Source: a bacterium
Lineage (GTDB): Bacteria > SZUA-182 > DTGQ01
Reading direction: 5' to 3'
DNA length: 31,428 bases
Assembly (NCBI GenBank): GCA_040755755.1
Contig: JBFLZW010000014.1
Coordinates: forward strand, 1-31,428
Position 1 is the stretch's first letter, and each line of letters opens with the position of its first letter. The notes below the pieces were generated by a model. That model had not been told where the DNA came from. It worked only from the letters and a program-made list of their open reading frames with translations, and ran no database searches. The position numbers were made by a program, and so were the translations under genes. This document shows positions 16,757 through 25,555 of the stretch, in pieces.

Positions 16757-17836
16757 TTGAAGGTTCTTGACCGGTACATACTGAAAGAATTAGTCCCTCC
16801 CTTCGGGCTCGGGATAGCGGTTTTCACCTTTGTCCTCCTGATGGGTAAAATACTCCGTCTGACGGACCTGATTATCGGCAGTCAGGTATCGGGAACTGCG
16901 GTAGCCCTGCTGCTTGTCTATCTCCTGCCATCCCTCCTTGTTTTCATTATTCCGATGTCGCTTCTTTTTGCCATCCTTATTGTCTTTGGCCGCATGTCAT
17001 CGGACAACGAAATCATGGCTCTGCGTGCTGCCGGAGTGCCTCTTTACCGTATTATAGCGCCGGTCCTGGCAGCATCCATCGGTATCTTTGTCATCACCCT
17101 GTATGTTTCCTGCTTTCTCATTCCCAGAGGAAACGCCGCCTTCCAGCGATTGGCCCTCCATGCTACCTGGAAGAACGCAACCCTGGGGCTTCATGAAAAG
17201 ACCTTCAATGACAGCCTTGAGGATCTGATTATCTATGTCGATGAAATTTCCGGTTCATCATTGTCCCGGGTGGTTATCTCGGATCAGAGGAAAAAGAACG
17301 AAATTATTACCATTTTTGCCCATAAGGGAGAATTGATCGCCGACGATCGGGCATTCAAGCTTATCCTGCGTCTTAAGGATGGTACCATTCACCGGAATAA
17401 TCCCGCTAATCCGAAGGAATATCACCGGCTGTCCTTTTCGACGTATGATATTCTCATCTCCGGGGCCTATCTGGATGATAAGGGAGATTTTCGGACCATG
17501 GGCCTGAGAGAGTTCCACCGCGAGATCGAGCGGCAGAAAAAAGCGGGAAACTCCCTGGATAAGCTGCTGATCGAATGGCATAAAAAATTTTCCATCCCCT
17601 TTGCCTGCATCGTTTTTGCCCTTCTGGGATGCCCTTTGGGGGTTCAAAACCGGAAAAGTACCCGGGTCAGCGGATTTGGCTTGAGTCTGATTGTCATTCT
17701 GGTTTACTATGCTCTTTTGGCCGCAGGGAAAGTAATGGTTTACGGAGGATGGCTGCCCGCCTGGCTGGCCATGTGGATGCCTAACCTGCTCCTGATGCTG
17801 CCGGGAGTCTATCTGCTCAGGCGGCTGGAGGAGTAA
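16757..17836 (+). CDS. lptF: LPS export ABC transporter permease LptF
   Basis: 359 residues of the YjgP/YjgQ family. The N-terminus MKVLDRYILKELVPPF and helices at about 15-35, 55-80 and 95-120 are followed by a periplasmic beta-jellyroll (about 130-260) and three more helices at the C-terminus. With LptG and the LptB ATPase it extracts LPS from the inner membrane and passes it to LptC/A. Being the first of two paralogues, it is assigned as LptF. The start is a TTG with no visible Shine-Dalgarno site, only 34 bp after the cytochrome terminator. An AlbA_2 gene now separates it from lptG. Confidence 0.9.
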   Translation: MKVLDRYILKELVPPFGLGIAVFTFVLLMGKILRLTDLIIGSQVSGTAVALLLVYLLPSLLVFIIPMSLLFAILIVFGRMSSDNEIMALRAAGVPLYRIIAPVLAASIGIFVITLYVSCFLIPRGNAAFQRLALHATWKNATLGLHEKTFNDSLEDLIIYVDEISGSSLSRVVISDQRKKNEIITIFAHKGELIADDRAFKLILRLKDGTIHRNNPANPKEYHRLSFSTYDILISGAYLDDKGDFRTMGLREFHREIERQKKAGNSLDKLLIEWHKKFSIPFACIVFALLGCPLGVQNRKSTRVSGFGLSLIVILVYYALLAAGKVMVYGGWLPAWLAMWMPNLLLMLPGVYLLRRLEE

Positions 17837-17853
17837 AATGCTCAGTTACCTGG

Positions 17854-19548
17854 ATGGAACATGTAATGATACTTGCAGAACTTAATAGAAAGCTGAACGA
17901 ACTGATGGCACTGCCTGCCGAGGTCGAGTGGGTGGAGTTTAAAGAGGCAAAAAATTCCTTCAAATTTGACGACCTCGGCAAGTATTTTTCAGCTCTCAGC
18001 AATGAAGCCAACCTGAAAGACCAGAAATATGGCTGGCTTATTCTCGGAGTTACCGACCAGCCACCGCGGAGAATCGTCGGTTCTCAGTATTGCCCCAATC
18101 GGACGGTTCTCGACAGGTTAAAGCAAGGGATTGCCGAAAAGGCCGGTAACGGACTTACCTTTGTTGAGATTCATGAGCTTCTTCTGCCTGAAGGTCGAGT
18201 CCTGATGTTTCAGATTCCACCTGCAATCCAGGGGATACCGACTGCATGGGATGGGCATTACTATGGGCGAAATGGTGAATCGCTAGGACCACTCAATTTG
18301 AGCGAAATTGACCGGATTCGAGGACAAGCAGTGCGGGAAGACTGGTCAGCAAAAATTTGTCGGGAAGCTACACTCAACGATCTCGATCCTGATGCTATAC
18401 GGTTTGCCCGCGAGCAATATAAGGAAAAACACCCAAGACAGAGAGAAGAGGTTGATCAATGGGACGATCTGACCTTTTTGAACAAGGGCAAAGTCTGTAT
18501 CGGCGGCCAGATCACCAATACGGCTATTATCCTGCTCGGGAGGGAAGAGGCCGAACATTTCATTTCTCCGGCATACGGCTGGATAACATGGGTTCTCAAG
18601 GATGAAGATGGCATTGCGAGGGATTATGAGCACTTTAGACCACCTCTGATTCTGGCTGTCAGTCGGGTATTTGCCAAAATTCGCAACCTTACCTATCGCT
18701 ACATGCCAAATGATACTTTATTCCCAGCCGAAATCACCCAATACGATCCCTGGGTCATGAGGGAACTGCTCCACAACTGTATTGCCCATCAAGACTACAC
18801 CCTGGCCGGGCGGATCAGTGTTGTGGAGGAACAAGAATCTCTCTTATTCACAAACCTTGGTTACTTTATTCCCGGTTCGGTGGAAGAGGTCATTCGCAGT
18901 AATGCACCACCTCCGCAATACCGCAATCCGTTTCTCGCTAACGCAATGGTGAACCTGAACATGATCGACACCATAGGCAGCGGCATCAGGCGAATATTTG
19001 AGAAGCAGCGGCAGCGATTTTTCCCCCTGCCCGATTATGACCTGAGCGAGCAGCCGGAGCGGGTTGAAGTAAGGCTATTCGGGAAGGTATTGGATGAGAA
19101 CTATACCCGCTTGCTGGTTAAGGGAACAAACCTTGATCTCATGGACGTGATCGCCCTCGACAAGGTGCAGAAAAAGCGACCACTCACAGAAGAAGAGTTC
19201 AAGAGTCTTAAGGAAAGAAAACTGGTTGAGGGCCGCCGTCCGAATCTCTACGTATCGGCCAAGATTGCCGCAGTAACGGATGATAAGGCAACCTATATCA
19301 AGCATCGGGCGTTTGACAAAGCTCATTATAAGGCGCTAGTTATTTCCTTTTTGAAGGAATTCCACAAGGCAAAACGAGAGGAAATTGACAACCTGTTATT
19401 GAATAAGCTCTCGGACGCATTAACGGAGAAGCAAAAGAGAAACCGAATTACTAACTTATTATCTGAGATGTCCTATAAAGATAAAACAATCATAACGAGT
19501 GGTCCTAAGAGAACTGCTGAATGGCGATTGCGCGATAATGAGGAGTAA
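17854..19548 (+). CDS. AlbA_2 (Schlafen-like) domain and GHKL ATPase-domain protein
   Basis: 564 residues. The first part (about 20-150) is an AlbA_2/Schlafen-AlbA-like domain (VEWVEFKEA, then GWLILGVTD), followed by a RecG-C-like HATPase_c_4 region (about 290-400: MRELLHNCIAHQDYTLAG, then IDTIGSGIRR) and a helical, winged-helix-like tail. This combination (COG2865) is annotated as a transcriptional regulator or predicted helicase-related protein and is common on mobile and defence islands; its biochemical role is poorly known. It lies between lptF and lptG, which are normally adjacent, so it looks like an acquired insertion. The ATG at 17854 is used; another in-frame ATG is at 17866. A strong GGAGGAG site upstream of 17838 belongs to a short out-of-frame ATG instead. 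An AT-rich tail with a hairpin follows. Confidence 0.88.
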   Translation: MEHVMILAELNRKLNELMALPAEVEWVEFKEAKNSFKFDDLGKYFSALSNEANLKDQKYGWLILGVTDQPPRRIVGSQYCPNRTVLDRLKQGIAEKAGNGLTFVEIHELLLPEGRVLMFQIPPAIQGIPTAWDGHYYGRNGESLGPLNLSEIDRIRGQAVREDWSAKICREATLNDLDPDAIRFAREQYKEKHPRQREEVDQWDDLTFLNKGKVCIGGQITNTAIILLGREEAEHFISPAYGWITWVLKDEDGIARDYEHFRPPLILAVSRVFAKIRNLTYRYMPNDTLFPAEITQYDPWVMRELLHNCIAHQDYTLAGRISVVEEQESLLFTNLGYFIPGSVEEVIRSNAPPPQYRNPFLANAMVNLNMIDTIGSGIRRIFEKQRQRFFPLPDYDLSEQPERVEVRLFGKVLDENYTRLLVKGTNLDLMDVIALDKVQKKRPLTEEEFKSLKERKLVEGRRPNLYVSAKIAAVTDDKATYIKHRAFDKAHYKALVISFLKEFHKAKREEIDNLLLNKLSDALTEKQKRNRITNLLSEMSYKDKTIITSGPKRTAEWRLRDNEE

Positions 19549-19715
19549 ATTTTTATCTAAAGTCCGCTTGGAACTTGGAAATTAGATAAAAAAATATTTA
19601 AAAAACGCTCATTAAAAATTGGCAACCTATTGTATTCAAAAGAGATATTTTATAAATAAAATTTGTAACACCCAGCACATTTAGTTAAAAATCCTGGCTT
19701 TATTTTTAAACGCAT
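19549..19715. other. AT-rich spacer with hairpin after the AlbA_2 gene
   Basis: Immediately after the stop codon, TTTTTATCTAA (19550-19560) can pair with TTAGATAAAAA (19582-19592), an 11-bp stem around a 21-nt loop. The rest is much more AT-rich than neighbouring genes and may contain a weak promoter for lptG (for example TTGTAT at 19630 with TATAAA at 19651, spacer 15). There is no Shine-Dalgarno site before the lptG ATG. It may mark the right edge of the inserted segment. Confidence 0.5.
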
Positions 19716-20798
19716 ATGCGCATTCTGGATCGATATCTGATAAAAGAGTTTTTCCGCTCATTTGCCCTGACGGTTGTCTGTCTTCTCGGAATTTATCTTA
19801 TCATCGAATTTTTCGAGAAGATCGATGATGTCGTCAAGTCCGGTACGAGTGCTGGTCCCCTGGTGAAGTACCTGTTCTATACCATTCCAGCAACTCTCTT
19901 CCAGTTCCTGCCGGTGGCCTTTCTGATCGCCGTTTTATTAACCCTGGGAATGATGTCGCGCAACCGGGAGCTTCTGGCCATGAAAGCAGCCGGTATCAGC
20001 CTTTACCGGGCAACCTCCATCCTTTTGCTCATCGCCGCCCTTTTCTCGGCTCTCTCGTTCACCTGTCAGGAAACGGTCCTGGTCAGCAGCAATCAGCTTG
20101 CCAATTACTATAAGAAGCTGATGGAGGGGAAAAATCCTCGAAAGAGCCTGTCGGAAGGCAGGATATGGTTTTGGGGAACCAGGGGACGCCTCTTTAATAT
20201 TCAACTGGTAAATGCGGAGCTTCACGAAGTTCGTGGTATCATTATGTTCGAATTGGATCCGCAGTTTCGTATCATCCGCCGGATCGATGCCCGGCAGGGG
20301 GCTTACCGCAACGGTATCTGGTACCTGGAACATGGCGTTGAGCGCATTTTCAGTCCGGATGATTTCTCGAAGACGACCTTTGCCGAGTTTGAGGAAAAAG
20401 CCCTTTCCATTCCGGAGCAATTTGAGGATATCTTTGCCCTGCAAAAGCTGCCGGAAGAGATGTCATACCGGGAACTGGCCAATTACATCGAGCGGCTTCG
20501 CGAAGCAGGCTATAGCGTAGATAAGTATCTGGTGGATTTGCATGCCAAGATATCAACTTCTTTCATTCCCTTTATCATCGCCCTGATCGGAATATCGTTC
20601 GCGGTAAAAATCGACCGCAGCGCCAGGCTGTTCAATATTGGATTAGGTCTTCTGATCAGCTTTATCTATTGGGTCATATTTTACCTCAGCATCTCTCTCG
20701 GCCGGGCCGGAGCGATTCCTCCGATGCTGGCTGCATGGCTGGGAAATTTGATCTTCCTGTGCTTCGGAGTCTATCTGTTCATGACTATTCCTACATAA
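19716..20798 (+). CDS. lptG: LPS export ABC transporter permease LptG
   Basis: 360 residues of the YjgP/YjgQ family, starting MRILDRYLIKEFFRSF, which mirrors the LptF N-terminus. Six helices flank a periplasmic jellyroll domain (about 135-260). The KAAGISLYR coupling-helix segment contacts LptB. It pairs with LptF to form the permease of the LPS extractor. The gene is separated from lptF by the AlbA_2 gene and 167 bp of AT-rich DNA, and no ribosome site is visible before the ATG, so its expression is likely altered relative to the ancestral operon. Confidence 0.92.
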   Translation: MRILDRYLIKEFFRSFALTVVCLLGIYLIIEFFEKIDDVVKSGTSAGPLVKYLFYTIPATLFQFLPVAFLIAVLLTLGMMSRNRELLAMKAAGISLYRATSILLLIAALFSALSFTCQETVLVSSNQLANYYKKLMEGKNPRKSLSEGRIWFWGTRGRLFNIQLVNAELHEVRGIIMFELDPQFRIIRRIDARQGAYRNGIWYLEHGVERIFSPDDFSKTTFAEFEEKALSIPEQFEDIFALQKLPEEMSYRELANYIERLREAGYSVDKYLVDLHAKISTSFIPFIIALIGISFAVKIDRSARLFNIGLGLLISFIYWVIFYLSISLGRAGAIPPMLAAWLGNLIFLCFGVYLFMTIPT

Positions 20799-20836
20799 CA
20801 CATTGAAAAGTAAAATATATATGATATTTATTTTTC

Positions 20837-20865
20837 TTGACATCTCCTCATCGTCATGGTATCTT
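20837..20865 (+). promoter_or_regulatory. Sigma70 promoter for the phoH-pgpH-ybeY operon
   Basis: TTGACA (20837-20842), a 17-bp spacer, and TATCTT (20860-20865). It lies about 90-115 bp upstream of the phoH start. The -35 is perfect and the -10 matches 4 of 6. It marks the start of the tightly packed gene run that reaches at least to corC. Confidence 0.65.
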
Positions 20866-20954
20866 CGCTCTAATGCAATTATACGATAAGCTAGGCCAAT
20901 TCCGGCTTAACCGAGAGAAAGGATTCAAGAACCGGATTGAACAAAGAACAGGTA

Positions 20955-21992
20955 ATGAAAAAAATTGAATATGATGACAATCAAAGCCTGGTGGATTTTT
21001 TCGGCTGCCAGGAAAAGAATCTTCAACTGCTTGAAGATAACTTTCATGTCCAGATTTCAACCAGAGGAAATCAATTCTGTATTCTCGGAGAGGAGAGGAA
21101 CGTTGACCGGGCAACAAACCTTATCCCGAGACTTCTGAATTTAATCAAGCAGGGGGCAGTAAGTAAAGGCACTGACATTAGATATATTATTCAAGCCTTT
21201 ACGGAAAACGAAAATGCAGATCTGGAATCGATTTTCCTCGATCGTATCGAAGTGCCGGGAAGAAAACCGTTCATCCGTGCCAAGGGCAGAGTACAGCAGG
21301 AGTACATTCAGGCCATCCGAGATCACGATATCGTCTTTGGTATTGGCCCTGCGGGGACCGGCAAGACGTATCTGGCTATGGCTATGGCCGTATCATCATT
21401 AATGAAGAAGCAGGTGAGCCGCATTATTCTGGCCCGGCCAGCGGTCGAGGCCGGCGAAAAGCTGGGATTTTTACCCGGTGATTTACAGGAGAAAGTCAAT
21501 CCTTATCTGCGGCCTCTGTACGATGCCCTCTACGACATGATGGATACGGAGAGAGCCAATCGGCTGATAGAAAAAGACGTGATCGAAATCGCTCCTCTGG
21601 CTTATATGCGGGGAAGGACTTTGAACGATGCCTTCGCTATTTTGGATGAGGCACAGAACACCACTTCCGAGCAGATGAAAATGTTTCTGACCCGTTTGGG
21701 TTTTGGGTCAAAGGCTGTAATTACCGGCGATGTGACCCAGATTGATCTGCCGTCTGACCGACCTTCAGGATTAGTTGAAGTCCAGTCTATTTTAAGAAAA
21801 GTTCAGGGGATCCGGTTTATTTACTTTTCCGAGCTTGATGTCGTTCGGCATAGTCTGGTCCAGAAAATTATTAAGGCCTATGAGAATTACGAACAGCATG
21901 AGGAAAATTCCAGGCAGAAAGCTGGTAAGGAACCTGCTCTCAAAAGGAAAAAATGTTTAACCGATGGAGAAAAGGAGCCACCAAGGCTGTAA
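20955..21992 (+). CDS. phoH: PhoH-family ATPase (YbeZ-like)
   Basis: 345 residues from the ATG at 20955; a TTG at 20937 would add six. An N-terminal nucleic-acid-binding-like region precedes the PhoH ATPase domain: Walker A GPAGTGKT near residue 131 and Walker B FAILDEAQNTT near residue 226. RPAVEAGEKLGFLPGDLQEK and VTGD-TQIDLP-type motifs are typical. PhoH proteins are RNA-associated ATPases; the E. coli homologue YbeZ acts with YbeY in rRNA handling. It is the first gene of the run, and its end overlaps pgpH by 40 nt, implying translational coupling. Confidence 0.95.
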   Translation: MKKIEYDDNQSLVDFFGCQEKNLQLLEDNFHVQISTRGNQFCILGEERNVDRATNLIPRLLNLIKQGAVSKGTDIRYIIQAFTENENADLESIFLDRIEVPGRKPFIRAKGRVQQEYIQAIRDHDIVFGIGPAGTGKTYLAMAMAVSSLMKKQVSRIILARPAVEAGEKLGFLPGDLQEKVNPYLRPLYDALYDMMDTERANRLIEKDVIEIAPLAYMRGRTLNDAFAILDEAQNTTSEQMKMFLTRLGFGSKAVITGDVTQIDLPSDRPSGLVEVQSILRKVQGIRFIYFSELDVVRHSLVQKIIKAYENYEQHEENSRQKAGKEPALKRKKCLTDGEKEPPRL

Positions 21993-24451
21993 GTGGCAAA
22001 AGGATCCTCTTAAAAGATAAAAAATCCTCATCATCGAGAGCTTACGCTTATTTTATTGCCCAGGTTATCGGCCTGTGGCTGGGGACGACTTTTATCCTGA
22101 CGTATCTGATCCTTCCTATCGTCAGCGTGCCGATCGTCCCCATGCAGGTTGGCGATATCAGTCCGCACGACATTAAAGCGCCCAAGGATTTCCAGGTCGA
22201 GGACAGGGCTACGACCATAAAACGGCAGAATGATGCCGAAGCCAGGATTCTGGCCATCTATGATTATGACGGACGGCTGCTGGCAGACATTGACCAGAAA
22301 CTGCACCGTGCCTTTGACCTGCTGAGGGAGGTCGCCCCATCGGGAAACAAGCCGCCGGATGAACAAGGGGAAAAGGAAGGCGAAGCAGCGCCAGAGTCCG
22401 ATCAGGAAGGAACACCTTTTTCTCAATCCCCGATCGAAGATCAATGGGAATACTTCAAGGATGAGACCTACCTTGCCCTGCCACTCGAAGACTTCAAACA
22501 CCTGGTGCATTATCCGGAGAAAGATCAACTGAAAGACACCATCAGCAGTCTCATGAATAAAATCATGCACATGGGTGTTGTGGGAAGCCTGAATTTTCCC
22601 TTGGAGGAAGAAAAAAAGGGTTTTATCAAGAGAAATATCCTCACCGGCCAGGAGATGATCATCAAGGACACGAGTGAAATATTCGATGAGCAGGGGGCCA
22701 AAGAGTATGCTCAAAAAGCGGCCAAGTCCCTTTTCCCCCAGGATCATAAAACCTCCCGGCTGGTAGCGGAAATCCTGAAGGGGCTGATTTATCCCAACAT
22801 GACACTTAATCTGAGCGAGACCCGGCTGCGAAAGATCCAGGCGATTGAGAGTGTAAAGCCGTCATTTTTCCAGATAAAAAAGGGAGAGATGATCGTCCGG
22901 GAAGGGGAAAAGATCACGGAAAGCCAGGTTGCCAAGATTAACGAGCTGATCCGGATTATGGAGCAGGAAAATGTTTTCCTCTCCTTTTTCGGAATGGCCA
23001 TGATCACCCTTTTGACTCTGCTGATGGTGTTTCTTTTCATCTATCGCTATCATCCGCCCATGACCAAAAATATCAAGGACCTGGTATTGATCGCTCTGAT
23101 AATCCTGGTAACCATTTTTTTCAACAAGATGTTTGTCTACGTAGCCAACGGCCTGTCGGCTACGGTATCACAAATAGAGCATTCCTCCTATCTTTACGCT
23201 TTCCCGTTTGCCGCTGCGGCCATGCTGGCAGCCATTTTGCTTGATACCCAGATAGCGGTGATGATCGCGGTTGTTACAGCCATTTTTTCCAGTCTGCTGC
23301 TCGGGAAAAATTTCTATTTCTTTTTAGTCGCCTTCTTCGGGAGTATGGGAGCGATCTACGGTTTGTTGTATAAGGCTCATCGAACCGCTGTTGTCCGCGG
23401 AGGAGCTATGGTCAGCCTCGTTAACCTGGCGGTAATCATTCCCCTTGACCTGACCAGAGGAATTTTGGTGAGCTCTCAGGGAATTTTCGATTGCATCTTT
23501 GGGATTGTGGGAGGACTGGCTTCAGCAACTTTAGTTTCAGCCCTGCTGCCGATTTTTGAATCGCTCTTTAAATTGACCACCGACATCAAACTGCTGGAGC
23601 TGCTGAATATGAATCAGCCGATCCTGCGCCGCCTGGCCATGGAAGCACCGGGAACCTATCACCACAGTATCGTGGTCGGTAACCTCGCCGAGGCAGCCTG
23701 CGAAGCCATAGGAGCCAATTCGCTTCTGGCCCGTGTGGCTTCCAATTACCACGATATCGGCAAAGTTAAAAAGCCCCGGTATTTTGTTGAAAATCAGATG
23801 AATTTTAAAAACGAACATGAACGGCTGGCTCCCAGCATGAGCGGATTGATTTTAATCTCCCACGTGAGGGATGGTGTTGAACTGGCCAGGCAGAATAAAA
23901 TCAGCCCAGCTATTATAGATATCATCAGTCAGCACCATGGAACCAGTCTCATCAAGTTTTTCTACAAGAAGGCCAAAGATCAGGAAGAGCAAAAGCTCCA
24001 GGTGATTAAGGAGGAGGATTACCGATATCCGGGGCCCAAGCCTCAAACCAAGGAGGCGGGAATCGTCATGCTGGCTGATGTGGTGGAAGCTGCCTCAAGG
24101 ACATTGACTGATCCGAGCCCCTCCCGGATCCGGGGGCTGATCCTGACCATTATCAACCATGTGTTCCAGGATGGTCAGTTAGATGAGTGTGAGCTGACCT
24201 TGAAGGATCTTAACCAGATCGCAGGCAGCTTTAACCGGATTCTGACGGGAATTTTTCACCAGAGGATTGCTTATCCTCATATTCAGCCGGGATCGGGTGA
24301 GGGGAAAAAGGAAAAAAGTGGAGATTCAACTCAGAAATCAACAAAAGATAGTAAAAATAAGCCTTCCCTTGTGGAGGAAGGCGGTACGGAAAATCTTAAA
24401 CGCCTTGGGATTTCAAACCAAGGAGGTGAGTATTACATTCGTAACCGATAA
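21953..24451 (+). CDS. pgpH: 7TM-HD family c-di-AMP phosphodiesterase (PgpH/YqfF)
   Basis: 832 residues. An N-terminal helix (about 32-55) precedes a long extracytoplasmic 7TMR-HDED domain, then about seven helices (about 340-545) and a cytoplasmic HD domain with HHSIVVGNLAEAAC and the metal motif YHDIGK near residue 600, followed by NEHERLAPSMSG and SQHHG. PgpH hydrolyses c-di-AMP in Listeria and Bacillus relatives. Starts with ATG behind AAAAGGA, overlapping phoH by 40 nt. The C-terminus ends in a roughly 56-residue Lys/Ser-rich, low-complexity tail that family members usually lack. Its last 44 codons overlap ybeY in another frame. Confidence 0.92.
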   Translation: MFNRWRKGATKAVSGKRILLKDKKSSSSRAYAYFIAQVIGLWLGTTFILTYLILPIVSVPIVPMQVGDISPHDIKAPKDFQVEDRATTIKRQNDAEARILAIYDYDGRLLADIDQKLHRAFDLLREVAPSGNKPPDEQGEKEGEAAPESDQEGTPFSQSPIEDQWEYFKDETYLALPLEDFKHLVHYPEKDQLKDTISSLMNKIMHMGVVGSLNFPLEEEKKGFIKRNILTGQEMIIKDTSEIFDEQGAKEYAQKAAKSLFPQDHKTSRLVAEILKGLIYPNMTLNLSETRLRKIQAIESVKPSFFQIKKGEMIVREGEKITESQVAKINELIRIMEQENVFLSFFGMAMITLLTLLMVFLFIYRYHPPMTKNIKDLVLIALIILVTIFFNKMFVYVANGLSATVSQIEHSSYLYAFPFAAAAMLAAILLDTQIAVMIAVVTAIFSSLLLGKNFYFFLVAFFGSMGAIYGLLYKAHRTAVVRGGAMVSLVNLAVIIPLDLTRGILVSSQGIFDCIFGIVGGLASATLVSALLPIFESLFKLTTDIKLLELLNMNQPILRRLAMEAPGTYHHSIVVGNLAEAACEAIGANSLLARVASNYHDIGKVKKPRYFVENQMNFKNEHERLAPSMSGLILISHVRDGVELARQNKISPAIIDIISQHHGTSLIKFFYKKAKDQEEQKLQVIKEEDYRYPGPKPQTKEAGIVMLADVVEAASRTLTDPSPSRIRGLILTIINHVFQDGQLDECELTLKDLNQIAGSFNRILTGIFHQRIAYPHIQPGSGEGKKEKSGDSTQKSTKDSKNKPSLVEEGGTENLKRLGISNQGGEYYIRNR

Positions 24452-24785
24452 GGCCATCAGGGAACTGAACCGGCAATACCGGGGCATTGATTCAGCAACT
24501 GATGTCCTGGCCTTCTCGATGCGCGAGGGAGAATTTCCGGAGATTAATCCTGATCTCCTCGGAGACGTGATTATCTCGGTGGAGACTGCTCAAAGACAAT
24601 CCATCGAGGCAGGGCATCCGCTGGAGCAGGAAACAGGAATTTTGCTGATTCACGGCCTTCTGCACCTGGCTGGCTATGACCATATGGCTGAAGAAGAGGC
24701 CATCCGTATGAGAGAAAAAGAGCAGGAGCTTTGGCAGTGTATTCAAACCGAGTTACATGAACATGCTTTCCGATCGCCCGGATGA
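24318..24785 (+). CDS. ybeY: Endoribonuclease YbeY, rRNA maturation factor
   Basis: 155 residues from a GTG at 24318, chosen because it gives the normal YbeY length and follows an AAAAAGGA site; an earlier in-frame ATG at 24267 would add 17 atypical residues. The zinc motif HGLLHLAGYDH (about 112-122) and STDVLAFS-like SATDVLAFSM are diagnostic. YbeY takes part in 16S rRNA 3'-end maturation and 70S quality control. The first 134 nt lie inside the 3' end of pgpH in another frame, so the start depends on translation through pgpH. The gene also overlaps the next one by 29 nt. Confidence 0.94.
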   Translation: MEIQLRNQQKIVKISLPLWRKAVRKILNALGFQTKEVSITFVTDKAIRELNRQYRGIDSATDVLAFSMREGEFPEINPDLLGDVIISVETAQRQSIEAGHPLEQETGILLIHGLLHLAGYDHMAEEEAIRMREKEQELWQCIQTELHEHAFRSPG

Positions 24786-25497
24786 TACGTTAATCGAAAA
24801 GCTCAATTACGCCATTGAGGGGATAATCTACTCGGTCAGAACGCAGAAGAACCTGCGTTTTCACCTGGGAGCCGCCGCCCTGGTGTTACTGGCGAGTGCC
24901 ATTTTGCCTATTTCCAAAGAAGAGATGCTCATTGTGGTGCTCATCATTTCTCTGGTGCTGATAGCAGAGGTATTCAATACAGCCATTGAAGAGATGGTGA
25001 ACATGATCAGCCCGCATCCCAATGCTCAGGCGAAAATTACCAAAGACATTGCGGCAGGTGCTGTACTGCTGTCGGCTGTGGGAGCCGTAGCTGTCGGCAG
25101 CCTGATTTTTATCCCCTATCTTATTTCCCCTGCCTTCACGGCAGTGGGATTTTTTCACCGCCTGAGTGAAGGCACACTGGCTGCCTATACTATCCTTTTT
25201 ACCCTTCTGGTGGTTATCATCCTTATTGTCATCAGCAAGGCCAAATTCGGGCGGGGTGAGCCCCTGCATGGCGGCATGCCCAGCGGGCATTCCGCTGTGG
25301 CCTTCTCGATCGTGACAGCCATAGCCTTTTTGACCAGTAACCCGATCATTATTATGCTGGCTTTCGGCCTGGCCATCATGGTGAGCCACAGCAGACTTCT
25401 CCTGAAGATTCATACCCGCCAGGAGGTAATTGTCGGGGCAATCCTGGGCGGGCTGGTTACGGCCGGCATTTTTATCCTTTTTCGCTGTTGCTTTTAA
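24757..25497 (+). CDS. Fused diacylglycerol/undecaprenol kinase and PAP2 phosphatase
   Basis: 246 residues with two modules. The first (about 10-125) is a DgkA-type kinase with RTQKNLRFH and the catalytic EVFNTAIEEMVNMI segment near 70-82, plus a KDIAAGAVLL helix. The second (about 140-246) is a PAP2 phosphatase: KFGRGEPLHGG, PSGHS near 174-178 and SRLLLKIHTRQEVIVG near 210-225, containing the conserved Arg and His. Membrane helices run throughout. The first module phosphorylates a lipid alcohol and the second removes phosphate from lipid (pyro)phosphates, so the protein could recycle undecaprenol or diacylglycerol. It starts within ybeY (29-nt overlap) without a clear ribosome site; a second ATG lies two codons on. 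Confidence 0.9.
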   Translation: MNMLSDRPDDTLIEKLNYAIEGIIYSVRTQKNLRFHLGAAALVLLASAILPISKEEMLIVVLIISLVLIAEVFNTAIEEMVNMISPHPNAQAKITKDIAAGAVLLSAVGAVAVGSLIFIPYLISPAFTAVGFFHRLSEGTLAAYTILFTLLVVIILIVISKAKFGRGEPLHGGMPSGHSAVAFSIVTAIAFLTSNPIIIMLAFGLAIMVSHSRLLLKIHTRQEVIVGAILGGLVTAGIFILFRCCF

Positions 25498-25555
25498 AAG
25501 GGAGGAGGTAAAATACTGTTTGCAGTTACAGGAAAATATTTTTTAAGGGAAAGGT

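Noticed and set aside
17838-17885. 15-codon frame starting at a well-placed ATG after lptF
   Set aside because: Too short and without family content; more likely the disconnected start region of the ancestral next gene.
25501-25546. Strong GGAGGAGGT site suggesting another gene before corC
   Set aside because: No ATG, GTG or TTG at suitable spacing gives an open frame of more than a few codons.
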